NCBI GenBank assembly: GCA_944472155.2
Contig: OX235279.1
Coordinates: forward strand, 55,029,564-55,093,563
DNA length: 64,000 bases
Origin: Trichobilharzia szidati
Taxonomy: Eukaryota; Platyhelminthes; Trematoda; Strigeidida; Schistosomatidae
Direction of reading: 5' to 3'
Shown: positions 42,900 through 53,006 of the stretch, in pieces
Layout: every line of letters begins with the position of its first letter
How positions within the stretch are numbered: the stretch's first letter is position 1
The notes under the pieces: model-generated
Seen by the model: only the letters and a program-made list of their open reading frames with translations
Database searches by the model: none
Told to the model about the DNA's origin: nothing
Program-made: the position numbers and the translations under genes

Positions 42900-45480
42900 T
42901 TTTCCAGTGGTTGTGATGACAATGAGTTACCTACTGATCAAATGCCTATGCTAATATGATGTATGTACATAAATTCATTGACATTCTCGTGCTTCATTCG
43001 CCTTTTGTCCACTACCTGTTGCACTTTAGAATAGGAATGTTGAGAACTTTTTTGAATAAATTACAAAAAATAATTACTGGGTTGTGACAAACGCAAAAAG
43101 AAGAAAGGGAGAAGCGTCGAGAGAAATCAGTTTTTCAAGGTATCTGACACGCTAAATGGGAAGTCATAAAGAAATGCGCCTAATTTATGACACGGAAAAA
43201 TAATTCATGTGTACAAAAACGTATTACTTGTAGGAAACGTTGGGCGTGTTTCATCTTATCCTTCAGGCTAAGCATGTAGGTGCTCTGAAAAGCTCACGGT
43301 TCGTCCAGAACGTGCTTTTCTCTGCGTTTCGTAAGAGGCTTCTCTTGCTTTCGCCGTTATGGTTACTTCTTCAAGTACTACAAAGGGTATTCTTCTGGTG
43401 CGGTGTCACGCGTGACCATGTGGTTGGGGTTCATTGTAATGTTCTTTGTGTATGTCAGCTTCGGAGGGCCGATGCTATCTCAGTCTTCGTGACAGTTCCA
43501 TCTACAATGAATGTTGGATACACCATGGTTTTATTAATCATCGACAACCTTTGACCTGAGTAGGCAGTTCCCTTAGTGGACAGTTAAGTGGTGCAATCCC
43601 CCGGTTGTCATCGTCGGTAGAGTTGATCCATACCTATGATAGGCATTTTAATGAAGGCAAGAAGGAAAATCCACTAAATAGGTTATCTTAAACCCATGAG
43701 CAGATAAATGTATCTCCTACGGAAGGTTGCTGTGAGTTTTCCATTTGCAGCTTGCGGGTAGGTTGTTTCTGGTCATCTACTTCTGTGGCAGGAAGGACGC
43801 TGACTTACAAACCAGAGTCAACTCAGTACTAGATTTTACACTCTGATATATGATGACTGATGATCTTTTAAACGCAAGCAGATATTTATGTACATATACG
43901 TATAGACATGGTTATTAATATAAAAATTAATGGAGTGGCAAAAGGTTGTACACACAAACACACCGTACACCATCCTAAAATATCAAAGTGCGACGTACGA
44001 AAAGTGGACACAGCACACTTGTGAATCCTTTAAGCTCAGTCCCAATTATTTTGAGTCGAAATTTGTTTTGACATAAATATTATCGGAGGCATTATTTTCT
44101 GGAACTGCGTTACATTTACTGAATTTCCATGAGAAAGTTTTGCTTGATACTGATATATGAGCAATGTAATAGATTAATAGAAACGGTAGCTTCAAAAAGT
44201 TAAATGAATATTGTTGAATTTTCATGAAATCATCCTGCCAAACTTTGGCCTGTTTACTGAAATGCCCTAACGCCCACCGGATAAAGCAGGTGGAGCCACT
44301 TCAGAAAAGAGGTATGTCATATAATCGCTTCAGAATGAACGGTACTAAGCACATCTCAAATATAGAGTAAGCAGCTGCAGGCATCGGTCACGTTTAGCGC
44401 CAACGAATTTAGCTGGAGAGCTTCCCGTTGTCTTTGCACCAGTTCTGAAACTGTAGGGTTTTCGGTAATACTTGGTTTTCTAAGCATAGGTATTATGATA
44501 CCAGCATCATTGTGGGTGCAGTAAAGAGTAGACACCAAAATCAGATGACCTTGAATCAACCAATAAGACGGCTGGTCATTATACATGGTGTTCATAATCT
44601 TCGTTGCAAGTTTCACTTAGATGTTTTAATACCAACGATACAACGACTAATCCACCTATGCACTACCATTAATAAACTCGAGTGGAAGGGGTATTCGTAA
44701 CTATCATCATTAGACTATATTCATCATAAAGTCAATCATACTTTTGAATTAGTAGATCCTATAATTGGAACTCATACAAATTCTACTGAAGCATTCTGGA
44801 TCCATCTAAAAAATGAATTATAATAGTAGACAGTTCCCAATAAGATATGATATACAGCCATTTAGATGAATTTTTGTATCGACATTGGTTTTATATATCA
44901 ACATATACTCCTGTGATAAAATGGGACCAGTTTTTACAGCATCTTAGAGATACATACCCTGTATACTTCAGTTTTATTACATATATACCTTATAAATACA
45001 CTTTTTAAAAAGTAAATACCACTTATCACCTGGAAGAATATGATTGGTAGTTTCAAAGTCATTTGGCTATGGTGTATATTTTTTACATTTGACCCATTTG
45101 TGGGTTCTTGTCTGTGCGTGATTTAGATTTCGAGCCATTATGAAAGTTGCTGCGTTGAGATGATTTTCGTCGGTGGTTGCGGGAAAATGCAGAGTCAGCA
45201 TGACCCAGGAAGTCATTTGACAGTTACATGACTTTGCCGCCTCACAATCAATACTAGAAGATTGTTTGCCGATACAGCAAACTTCAATGAGTGGTCGCCA
45301 CAATATTTCCAGGATTCTAACAGCGGAGGCAGCTAACTTATTTCTTGAAGTGTAACAAGCACAGTCTGCACTGATCATGGCGAATTGGTCAGAAACAAAC
45401 CCCGAAGTCCCCCATCAGATTTTTATTGAAGAGTGACTTCAGACATTCGTGAAATCATGTATACATTCAGGCCATATCCT
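42900..45480. other. No gene recognised; one GC-richer stretch
   Basis: The segment 43235-43640 is clearly richer in G and C and has a 104-codon plus frame (43240-43554). The peptide is hydrophobic without any motif I know, and the reverse strand is no better. It may be unreadable transposon sequence. The minus frame at 44356-44616 is likewise unassigned. Confidence 0.25.
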
Positions 45481-45514
45481 AACTCATCCTAGCCTAGTTT
45501 ACTGGCTTGCTAGT

Positions 45515-45600
45515 TTTCTAGCCGGTCTCAAGCCTGGATAAAGAGAGGGGATTTGGCGTGGGGCTGATGACCCTACCCCACAATACAACAGATTAGTCGT
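45515..45600 (+). repeat. Possible SINE body fragment
   Basis: CTAGCC..., GAGAGGGGATTTGGCGTGGG and GACCCTACCCCAC follow the same order as the body of the SINE at 29517-29747. It is too diverged for certainty. Confidence 0.3.
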
Positions 45601-45673
45601 TCAAGACACGAGATCTACTTCGGGATCAGAAATGTAGAGCGCTGATTATCGCTTAACTAGCTAGGGACCTTAC

Positions 45674-45770
45674 ACGAACGCCCAGATATAACACGACAGT
45701 GTACCACATGGTAAAGATGCTTAATTGTATACCTTAAGCTCAACAAGTAGGATTAAAAAGTGAAGGTTGG
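45674..45770. repeat. Dispersed repeat, copy 2
   Basis: Matches 42659-42754 block by block (GAACGCCC, GTACCACATGGTAAAGATGC, TTGTATACCTTAAGCTCA). It directly abuts the RT fossil that follows. Confidence 0.5.
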
Positions 45771-45779
45771 ATTTATTCA

Positions 45780-46030
45780 TTTATACCACTGGTCGCCACT
45801 CAGTCTTCCAGAAGCTTTAGCTCTGCCTGTAGCCTATCTGAGTCTTCCGAACACTTTTTGTCTCCATATCCTTATGTTGTCAGCTGATAGAAGAGTCAGG
45901 TAGCTTAGACGGCGTGCTAGGTCATCAATGAAAATCAAAAACATCAGTGGCCGTAGGATAGAACCCTGAGACACTCCTGATGACGAGGACTGCCTAGGTG
46001 ATCGGAGCCGATTGACCTTAGTGCCGCTTA
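45780..46030 (-). pseudogene. Non-LTR reverse-transcriptase fragment
   Basis: On the minus strand: SSSGVSQGSILRPLMFLIFI, then DDLARRLSYLTLLSADN, which are the SGVPQGSVLGPLLF and FADD boxes with the catalytic YADD changed to SADN. A shifted frame gives SEDSDRLQAELKLLEDW-like sequence. It is a short inactive relic from another LINE subfamily than those at 19-23 and 34-38 kb. Confidence 0.65.
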
Positions 46031-48710
46031 TGATGCCTGAAAATCTGCAAACAGAAACAACGTTCCAAATCTGAGAGGCGGAAATCAGTAAACTACCAGG
46101 TTGTGTCTGTCAAATTAACTTCCAACTGATGCAATAAAAAGGTAAGTGACACTATATTGAATTCAAGACATACTTACTCACTAGCTGACAAAATGACTGC
46201 AGCATCCCTTAGTTCGAGGTGTGAATACAGAAGGCTTCAAGAATAACTGGGTAAATCGGAAAATGGATATAGAAAACAAGTCTCATTTAAATTATAAGAA
46301 TCATGTAGTGGTACTCATTCCAATCCATGAATCGACAATTGCTGTTTTAGAGTTGATGGACTAAATAATGATCAAGGTTCACACCAAATATGATTCCTAC
46401 TTCATATTCCAAATTATATGAGAATCGTTCAGGTTGCAACCAGTTGGGAAGAATCCTCGAAATAATAGAAGATCAGCTCATATTATCCTGGTACAATTGT
46501 TGTTCTTGCTTTGTTCAAGTTTAAATGAGAATCAGTATGAATTTTGAAGAAATCACAACGAAGGGAAATATTATACCCCTAAACAGAGAGTCCAAGAATC
46601 CCACTACATTACTTCAGAAATGATCACTAGTGTTTTGTATCTTATTGTTAACTATACAAAAGGTATTGCCACTAACTGACAACCGAAGCGACTACATGTC
46701 TGACTACGTAGGTCAGGCCTTCCAAAAGACACCTAAATTTCACCAAATTGTTTATTTGGAACAAGCGTCTAATGATAAGGCAATCACTTTGGTTGATCTG
46801 TTCTACATCAGTGGTGTGCTGATGCATTTGGACTCTTATGGTCTAACTTCACCTAATTTCCTTTTAAGTACAATTTAATTATGGGGGCCAACGCATCGAA
46901 ACTCTCAAGCTTACTGATCGATGGTGAGTAGACGTCGTTGTCTGGTTTCCTACATATTATCCTGAATGCAGAAACGCTTGTGTGAGGCCTAATCGTATCA
47001 AGTGTTCCGTAAACCAGTCTAACGAGTTCCGGTAAGGAGTTGTTAAGTAGTCGAAAACGTACATCCTCTGTTAATTGTTTCCATACTCAGAAAATAATTA
47101 CCTCTTTTAACATGGCATTGGTGTCGGTATATATTTATTTAAATTAACATTCTGAAAGAACCATTTTACTTTCTGTTGGTTAGTAAATGCAACAATTTTG
47201 ATCGAGGCTGCTTTAAGGTCAGTGGTAATGCTCAGTAGGGGACGATTAAATACATCCAAAATTTCTGAAAAAATGTTTTCAGGCGGATCCAAAATGACTA
47301 GATTGGAACTGATGTCTTGTGAGTTATTGCACTGCCAACAATATAATGATTCTTCTTGGATAAAGCATGTGTGCCTGAAGTGTAGAAATCCGAGGGACAG
47401 CTGTCTTCTTACTGAAAGGTTTTTGTATCAGTCATTTTGTAGGGAAAAATAATAAATAATTAATGAAGGTTTTTTGATAAAACTATTAGCATTAAATACC
47501 GAAACGTCAGTAAAAACAATATCATTTTGTTTTTCATTCATTGGGAGATACAAAAAACCTTTATCATAATGAATATCATGTACCCGATGCCCAAATTTTT
47601 TCAAACTGTTAAAAGTGAACTTAGTTTGGACATATAAAATAAATAATTAAGTTGGATAACAAACAAATGAAAGTGAAAAAGTACACAAAATTACCCAGTT
47701 AAACGGTTTTGTTGAAGACAGTGAAAAGCAAAGTATCAAGGCACTAAGTAACAGTTACACAAAAGAGGAACGATTTTCTGGCTTTCAGTGTGCTGACTGG
47801 ATGTGTTATTATTTCTTAACATGATCTGTTGAAACCACAACAGCTTAGTCAGTACCTTACCTTATCTATAAGTAATGACAGCAAAACAATAAAGACATAG
47901 GATTTAATCATCTTGAGGAGTTTTTCTGAAAGTAATATATTCCATAGTCAGAAAGTTATTTCAGGGAAATGTGCATGAATTTTCTGGCTATCAACAGTTG
48001 AGACAGGAACTCAGACATTGCGGATGTTAACCAGCTAGACGGAAGAGTCAGAACGGTATTATTACATTTTAGGATGCATATCCGTTAAATCAAACCTTAA
48101 AACACCTTAAGCATTCGTGGGCGACCTAGCAGGTAGTCTCAGAACTAATCTATTTACTTAGGAGTTAATTGTGTTTCATTACAGGGAAGGTGGACTACAA
48201 GTGTGCAGAACAAAGCATTAGGTAGAAAAACTACAGTATGTGACGAAATGCAAATCCTAGTAAGGACTTTTTGGAACATTTGTTGGTGATGCAGTAGATC
48301 AAAAAGAAAGACAAGCAATCACAGTAAGACTCCTCGTAACCTATCAAAGGTACAGCAGTCTAACGGATAAATAAACTGTCCAAAATCGTTTTTGGCGTTA
48401 CACAAATTATGAATGTTATAAAGAGTAGTGTAGTAAATTCTGTCAACTTAATATGTTAACTTAATAGGAACTTAATGAAATACTCTGAAGATACGGAATT
48501 TAGCAGTAATACATTTTAAACGAGTTTGTAACTTTGTTTGTTATTTTTAGCTCAGACTTCAAGATGTCGAAAAAAGACTTTAAAACTTTACCAAATGCAT
48601 CGGGAATCCATAAAATCGTATTATAATTTATAAGTTGGGTTTTAAGCTCATTTGGGGTGAAAATCTCAAATTATTAAATATTCCTATAACAAAATTTAGG
48701 ACACCATATT
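46031..48710. other. No gene recognised
   Basis: Open plus-strand stretches at 46630-46878 and 47198-47452 have no recognised motifs or convincing splice context. Confidence 0.25.
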
Positions 48711-48752
48711 TAAGCGAACAATATTGTTTTCAATTAGATTTCATCAGGCTTA
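48711..48752 (-). ncRNA. Hammerhead ribozyme, left PLE terminus
   Basis: Minus strand in order: TAAGC (stem I), CTGATGA (core), AATCTAATT (stem II AAT/ATT, loop CTA), GAA, the 12-nt palindrome AACAATATTGTT (stem III with no loop), C (cleavage nucleotide), GCTTA (stem I). All conserved positions are present and all stems pair. A loopless stem III favours a dimeric form, as proposed for minimal hammerheads of this type. Confidence 0.8.
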
Positions 48753-49159
48753 GCTCTAATATACATAACTTCACAAATAAAAATTCAAATATGAACCACT
48801 CATAGTGTTTGGTCTATAGGATAATAAGATGGTGAACATAAATCGTGCATTTAGTCATAATAGTAATAATAATAATGGTTCTATCAATAATAAGGACGAA
48901 AAAGTGGGGCAGTCTGCGATAACACGAATAACGAAAAACAGCATGATAAACAAACAAATTTTCAGGTAAAAGTAGTCGATAAAGGCTAAGATAAACAAAT
49001 GAACTGATTGAGTAATGCTAGTTTGTAAGGGAAGTAAATGAAACACGTTTTTAATGAAGATGTGATAAGATTTAGGGATTCATTTGTGTAACCTCAAAGA
49101 AGTACTCCTTAAATGTACAATGAATGTTCACCTTGTCTTCAATAATTCATACTGACGAT

Positions 49160-50215
49160 AAGTAGATGGAATAGCTATAGGTTCACCATTAGGCCCAATA
49201 TTAGCTGACTTTTTCCTTTCAAAACTTGAAAACGGGAAATTGAAAGACATCATCAAGGAGTTCGATATGTATTATCGTTGTGTCGATGACACATTTATCT
49301 TGGTTGATGGGAATGTAAACACAGACGAAGTGTTGATGAAATTCAACAACGTCCACCCTTCGCTTACTTTTACTTGTGAAGAGGAGCAGGAAAGTAAACT
49401 ACATTTTCTGGATATCTTGCTAAGTAGGTGAGAAGATGGGTCACTTGGGAGAAGCGTGTATAGAAAAAGCACATTCACAGGGCAATCCAAACACTTCCTT
49501 AGTTATGTGCCCATTAAATATCAAAGATTTGTTGTTAAATGTCTTACGAGCAGAGCAAGAAAGATATGCCCAGATGATTTCTTACAAAAGGAATTTGAAT
49601 GTTCACTGTTCCTTGACGGAAATGGGTTATACGAGTAGTTTCAAAAAGAAACATATGAAATCATCAGAGAGAAAACCTGAAACTATGACTGCAAGTAAAA
49701 ACCCTCTATTTCTTAAGTTACAATTTAATGGTGACTTATCAAGTAAGATTTTATTCCAGAGACTTTCCAGGAGTATACGAAGAACGTTTTACGCAGTATA
49801 CCTATGTTTTTCATTCTCTAGCCGACGAATAATTGGGACGCAAATGAAGGTTAAGCCACATCTTTGTGTATTTATCAATTCAACTGCACCTGCGGAGACA
49901 CTTATGTTGGGCATACTACTAGACAGCTTAGCCAATGTGTTAGTGAACATCTCCCATCGTGGTTTGGTAAAAGACAGACAAAAACAATCCGTAGCTCAAT
50001 TTTGTCACATTTAGTTGATAGTGATCATGTAGTGCAGAAAACGAAGGCTTTCAAAGTAATTCATCGTATCCCACCGAATCCTTCCCATTGACTTCGTATT
50101 CGTCTTCTGCACACAGCTGAGGCGGTAGGCATTCGAACTGTTAAACCTAAACTACGCATTCAAGAGAAGTTCATACAGCCATTATCCCTCCCGTGTCGGC
50201 CTATTAAGACATAAC
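49160..50215 (+). pseudogene. PLE polyprotein: RT C-terminal half plus GIY-YIG endonuclease
   Basis: It starts within the RT: GSPLGPILADFFLSKLE (about 49180-49230), then the catalytic box YYRCVDDTFILVDG (about 49270) and ESKLHFLDILLSR (about 49415). A stop follows, then SVYRKSTFTGQSKHFLSYVP. Several frame breaks lie between 49640 and 49860. The endonuclease reads CIYQFNCTCGDTYVGHTTRQ at 49864-49925, with SEHLPSWFGK, ILSHLVDSDH and the tail TAEAVGIRTVKPKL to about 50200. The N-terminal RT region is missing, and stops make it inactive. Confidence 0.75.
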
Positions 50216-50590
50216 CAGCTGATGACTTCTCCATCACCCCTTACTTATATTTTCAGCCTCTTTTGTAATCTTATCACATCTTCATTAAAAACGTGTTTCA
50301 TTTACTTCCCTTACAAACTAGCATTACTCAATCAGTTCATTTGTTTATCTTAGCCTTTATCGACTACTTTTACCTGAAAATTTGTTTGTTTATCATGCTG
50401 TTTTTCGTTATTCGTGTTATCGCAGACTGCCCCACTTTTTCGTCCTTATTATTGATAGAACCATTATTATTATTACTATTATGACTAAATGCACGATTTA
50501 TGTTCACCATCTTATTATCCTATAGACCAAACACTATGAGTGGTTCATATTTGAATTTTTATTTGTGAAGTTATGTATATTAGAGCTAAG

Positions 50591-50625
50591 CCTGAAGATA
50601 TCTAATTGAAAATCTTAAATCTAAA
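50591..50625 (+). ncRNA. Decayed hammerhead, right PLE terminus
   Basis: TAAGC, CTGAAGA, TATCTAATT, GAA and then AATCTTAAATC. The core fits CUGANGA, but stem II is weaker and stem III with the cleavage side is gone. It should be inactive. Confidence 0.5.
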
Positions 50626-50901
50626 TTGCTTTGCATACTTCATGGATAAGCTTGTCATATGATAGCTATGGTCGAGATTAATATCGTACTCAGAACTCAC
50701 TCATACGTTTTCGGATGATTAACAGCAGTCTTAGTAGATGTATCAAAAATCACAAAATACCAAATCATTTGCAGAGTAAACGATTTCATTGCATTTGGTG
50801 GGTGCTGACATTGTTCTCAAGATCCTATGGCACTGGTGCACTACAATGCATTCTACTCTTACCTAAACAGCAAGGCGGGTCAAGTTTTCATGTATATATG
50901 C

Positions 50902-50903
<2 letters not shown>

Positions 50904-50949
<46 letters not shown>
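50904..50949. repeat. (TA)n microsatellite
   Basis: About 46 bases of uninterrupted alternating T and A. Confidence 0.95.
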
Positions 50950-50952
<3 letters not shown>

Positions 50953-50988
50953 TTATCGCCTTGAAAATCAACCACAGTGAAATTTCAG

Positions 50989-51566
50989 AAATTAGGGGTT
51001 TAAACAACAGCCACTAGATAGAATTTTTACTTCTCACACTTGCTTTTTGATACTAATCTTAAATATTTCCCTCAACCCTCGATTCAAGAAGAGTGACGCA
51101 AACTAGACATTTATCAAAGGGAGCATACATTCAAACTTCTCTTATTGTTAGAATGAAAATGATGAATTCTTTAGCGACTCAGATGATACAATTTAACATA
51201 TAATGCTAAAATATAACGGTAACCAGTTATTTTTATATTTGAACAATGCGCATTAAATAATCTTGTGTCTTGTTCTTTTAAATGACAGAATAACAAATTG
51301 TTTTAATTCACTCAGATTTCCAGACTTATCTGAATTGACTTCATTTTTAGTTTGAAAATGAGAATAGGTCCTTCAATTAGATCATCTGAGTCACTGAAGA
51401 ATTCATCATTTTCATTCTAACAATAAGAGAAGTTTGAATGTATGCTCCCTTTGATAAATGTCTAGTTTGCGTCACTCTTCTTGAATCGAGGGTTGTGAGA
51501 GAAATATTTAAGATTAGTGTCGAAAAGCACGTGTGAAAGGTGGCTGTTGTTTTAAACTCCCGATTT
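50989..51566. mobile_element. Large fold-back (inverted-repeat) element
   Basis: The arms 50989-51193 and 51383-51566 are inverted copies, about 200 bp each, with a 190-bp AT-rich spacer. Shared blocks include GGAGCATACATTCAAACTTC and AAGAAGAGTGACGCAAACTA. The arms begin AAATT(C)-GGG/GGAGTTTAAA-like and run inward. There is no coding frame and no clear target duplication. It could be a MITE or fold-back transposon, or an inverted duplication. Confidence 0.7.
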
Positions 51567-52049
51567 ACACAAGGTCAGTCAGACTATGTACTTGAGATAT
51601 ACTTTCTAGTGGATGATTTAAGCAGTTTTGTGAAAGTGATTCATACTCATTTTCACTAGTCAAACAAATGGTCATGAGAAAGTGTTCTGTCGTGAGTTTC
51701 TTGAATCAAAGCATATATTTAACTTTTTCGTTAAGTAAGTTTCTCATCCTAATAGTTTGTTTGTTCTTTATTATGAGTAACGGAGTCCAGCTTACTACAT
51801 TTGTTTTTGAAGAATTGATAAGTTATGCGGGATTTATTCTTTAAGGAAGCGCTTTTGGTGGGATTATGAGACAAGGGAATTCATTTTTTGTACTTCATTG
51901 GCAGTATCCAGATAACTTTCTTCTTCATTTTGTACATAACTATTGAGTTTATTTAATTTTATCAGATTGGGTGTAAAATGCATTATTCACAAAATCAACC
52001 TGTTCATCTTACTGATCACTCATCTTGTTGTTTGCTCATATCTCCTTAG
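51567..52049. other. No gene recognised
   Basis: Nothing supportable. Confidence 0.25.
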
Positions 52050-52063
52050 TATACTTAGTTTAT
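52050..52063. repeat. Left 14-bp target-site duplication of the hammerhead-SINE cluster
   Basis: TATACTTAGTTTAT, repeated exactly at 52993-53006. Confidence 0.8.
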
Positions 52064-52092
52064 ATTAGATGGTTGGAGGCAATCGGCAGGAA

Positions 52093-52137
52093 GCCTTGGA
52101 CCTAGGTTTCGTGCTAGTTGGCACTCATCAGCAAGGC
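52093..52137 (-). ncRNA. Hammerhead ribozyme in the inverted SINE unit
   Basis: Same 45-nt motif as at 52434-52478, on the minus strand, with all core and stem positions conserved. Confidence 0.88.
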
Positions 52138-52343
52138 GTATCTGCAACCTTGAAGGAACTGATGTCCCTTCTGAGATTCGAACCCGCGTCACCCAGTGCT
52201 GCAGTCAGAGACGTTACCACTGAGCTATTCAGGCTCGCGACTGACCTCCTGTAGGACTGTATTGGATATTTTTGATTGAACACTAGTCAGTTCAATCAAA
52301 AATATCCAATACAGTCCTACAGGAGGTCAGTCGCGAGCCTGAA

Positions 52344-52396
52344 TAGCTCAGTGGTAACGTCTCTGACTGCAGCACTGGGTGACGCGGGTTCGAATC
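52344..52396 (+). promoter_or_regulatory. Internal pol III-type promoter, SINE unit 1
   Basis: A box TAGCTCAGTGGTAAC (52344-52358) and B box GGTTCGAATC (52387-52396) at tRNA-like spacing. It is repeated at +345 (52689-52741), and inverted in the 52064-52290 unit. It would start transcription just upstream and lead into the hammerhead. Confidence 0.7.
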
Positions 52397-52433
52397 TCAG
52401 AAGGGACATCAGTTCCTTCAAGGTTGCAGATAC

Positions 52434-52478
52434 GCCTTGCTGATGAGTGCCAACTAGCACGAAACCTAGGTCCAAGGC
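52434..52478 (+). ncRNA. Hammerhead ribozyme, SINE unit 1
   Basis: In order: GCCTTG (stem I), CTGATGA, GTGC-caacta-GCAC (stem II with loop), GAA, ACCTAGGT (stem III, A15.1 to U16.1), C at 52472 (cleavage nucleotide), CAAGGC (stem I). All three stems pair perfectly. Cleavage would fall after 52472. Confidence 0.92.
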
Positions 52479-52778
52479 TTCCTGCCGATTGCCTCCAACC
52501 ATCTAATACCAACAATTCACAGTGCACCGTAATGGCGAGCCACCTAGCATGGTGGCCACATTGCAAACATGACTGATAGAATTCAGTCTGCACCGAAGAT
52601 AGGACTAGACACATTACACTAGTTACTGACTAGTGTTCAATCAAAAATATCCAATACAGTCCTACAGGAGGTCAGTCGCGAGCCTGAATAGCTCAGTGGT
52701 AACGTCTCTGACTGCAGCACTGGGTGACGCGGGTTCGAATCTCAGAAGGGACATCAGTTCCTTCAAGGTTGCAGATAC

Positions 52779-52823
52779 GCCTTGCTGATGAGTGCCAACT
52801 AGCACGAAACCTAGGTCCAAGGC
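52779..52823 (+). ncRNA. Hammerhead ribozyme, SINE unit 2
   Basis: An exact copy of the unit 1 ribozyme, 345 bp downstream, with cleavage predicted after 52817. Together the two would release a 345-nt monomer (52473-52817). Confidence 0.92.
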
Positions 52824-52992
52824 TTCCTGCCGATTGCCTCCAACCATCTAATACCAACAATTCACAGTGCACCGTAATGGCGAGCCACCTAGCATGGTGG
52901 CCACATTGCAAACATGACTGATAGAATTCAGTCTGCACCGAAGATAGGACTAGACACATTACACTAGTTACTGACTAGTGTTCAATCAAAAA

Positions 52993-53006
52993 TATACTTA
53001 GTTTAT
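52993..53006. repeat. Right 14-bp target-site duplication of the hammerhead-SINE cluster
   Basis: TATACTTAGTTTAT, identical to 52050-52063. Confidence 0.8.

Larger units (their letters stand above)
48711..50613 (+). mobile_element. Penelope-like retroelement with inverted terminal arms
   Basis: The left arm (48711-49073) is the inverted copy of the right arm (about 50268-50613). Both would encode the same 63-codon shadow peptide if read, showing near identity. Between them lies a 5'-truncated PLE open region on the plus strand, with RT and a GIY-YIG endonuclease (49160-50215). The left outer edge holds an intact-looking hammerhead on the minus strand; the right one has lost stem III. PLEs are known to have terminal repeats in direct or inverted order and to encode hammerheads in them. 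Confidence 0.8.
52064..52992. mobile_element. Three-part cluster of a tRNA-headed, hammerhead-bearing SINE
   Basis: An inverted partial unit (52064-52290) meets two head-to-tail 345-bp units (52291-52635, 52636-52980) and the first 12 bases of a third. Each unit has a tRNA-like head with an A box (TAGCTCAGTGGTAAC) and a B box (GGTTCGAATC), then a hammerhead, then a tail with CTGACTAGTG. The two direct units look identical. This matches the plan of schistosome Sm-alpha satellites and of animal retrozymes. The 14-bp duplication at both outer edges indicates insertion as one block. The short frames here have no protein meaning. Confidence 0.85.

Noticed and set aside
43240..43554. 104-codon plus ORF in a GC-richer segment
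   Set aside because: The hydrophobic peptide has no motif, and neither strand shows a family signature.
48855..49046. 63-codon frame identical to one at 50293-50484
   Set aside because: It is the same noncoding arm of a PLE read in inverted copies, without protein-family features.
52344..52415. tRNA-like sequence with A and B boxes
   Set aside because: It is the head of a SINE repeated at 345-bp spacing and lacks a proper acceptor stem, so it is not called as a tRNA gene. The same applies to 59025-59100, 26520-26621 and 29517-29590.
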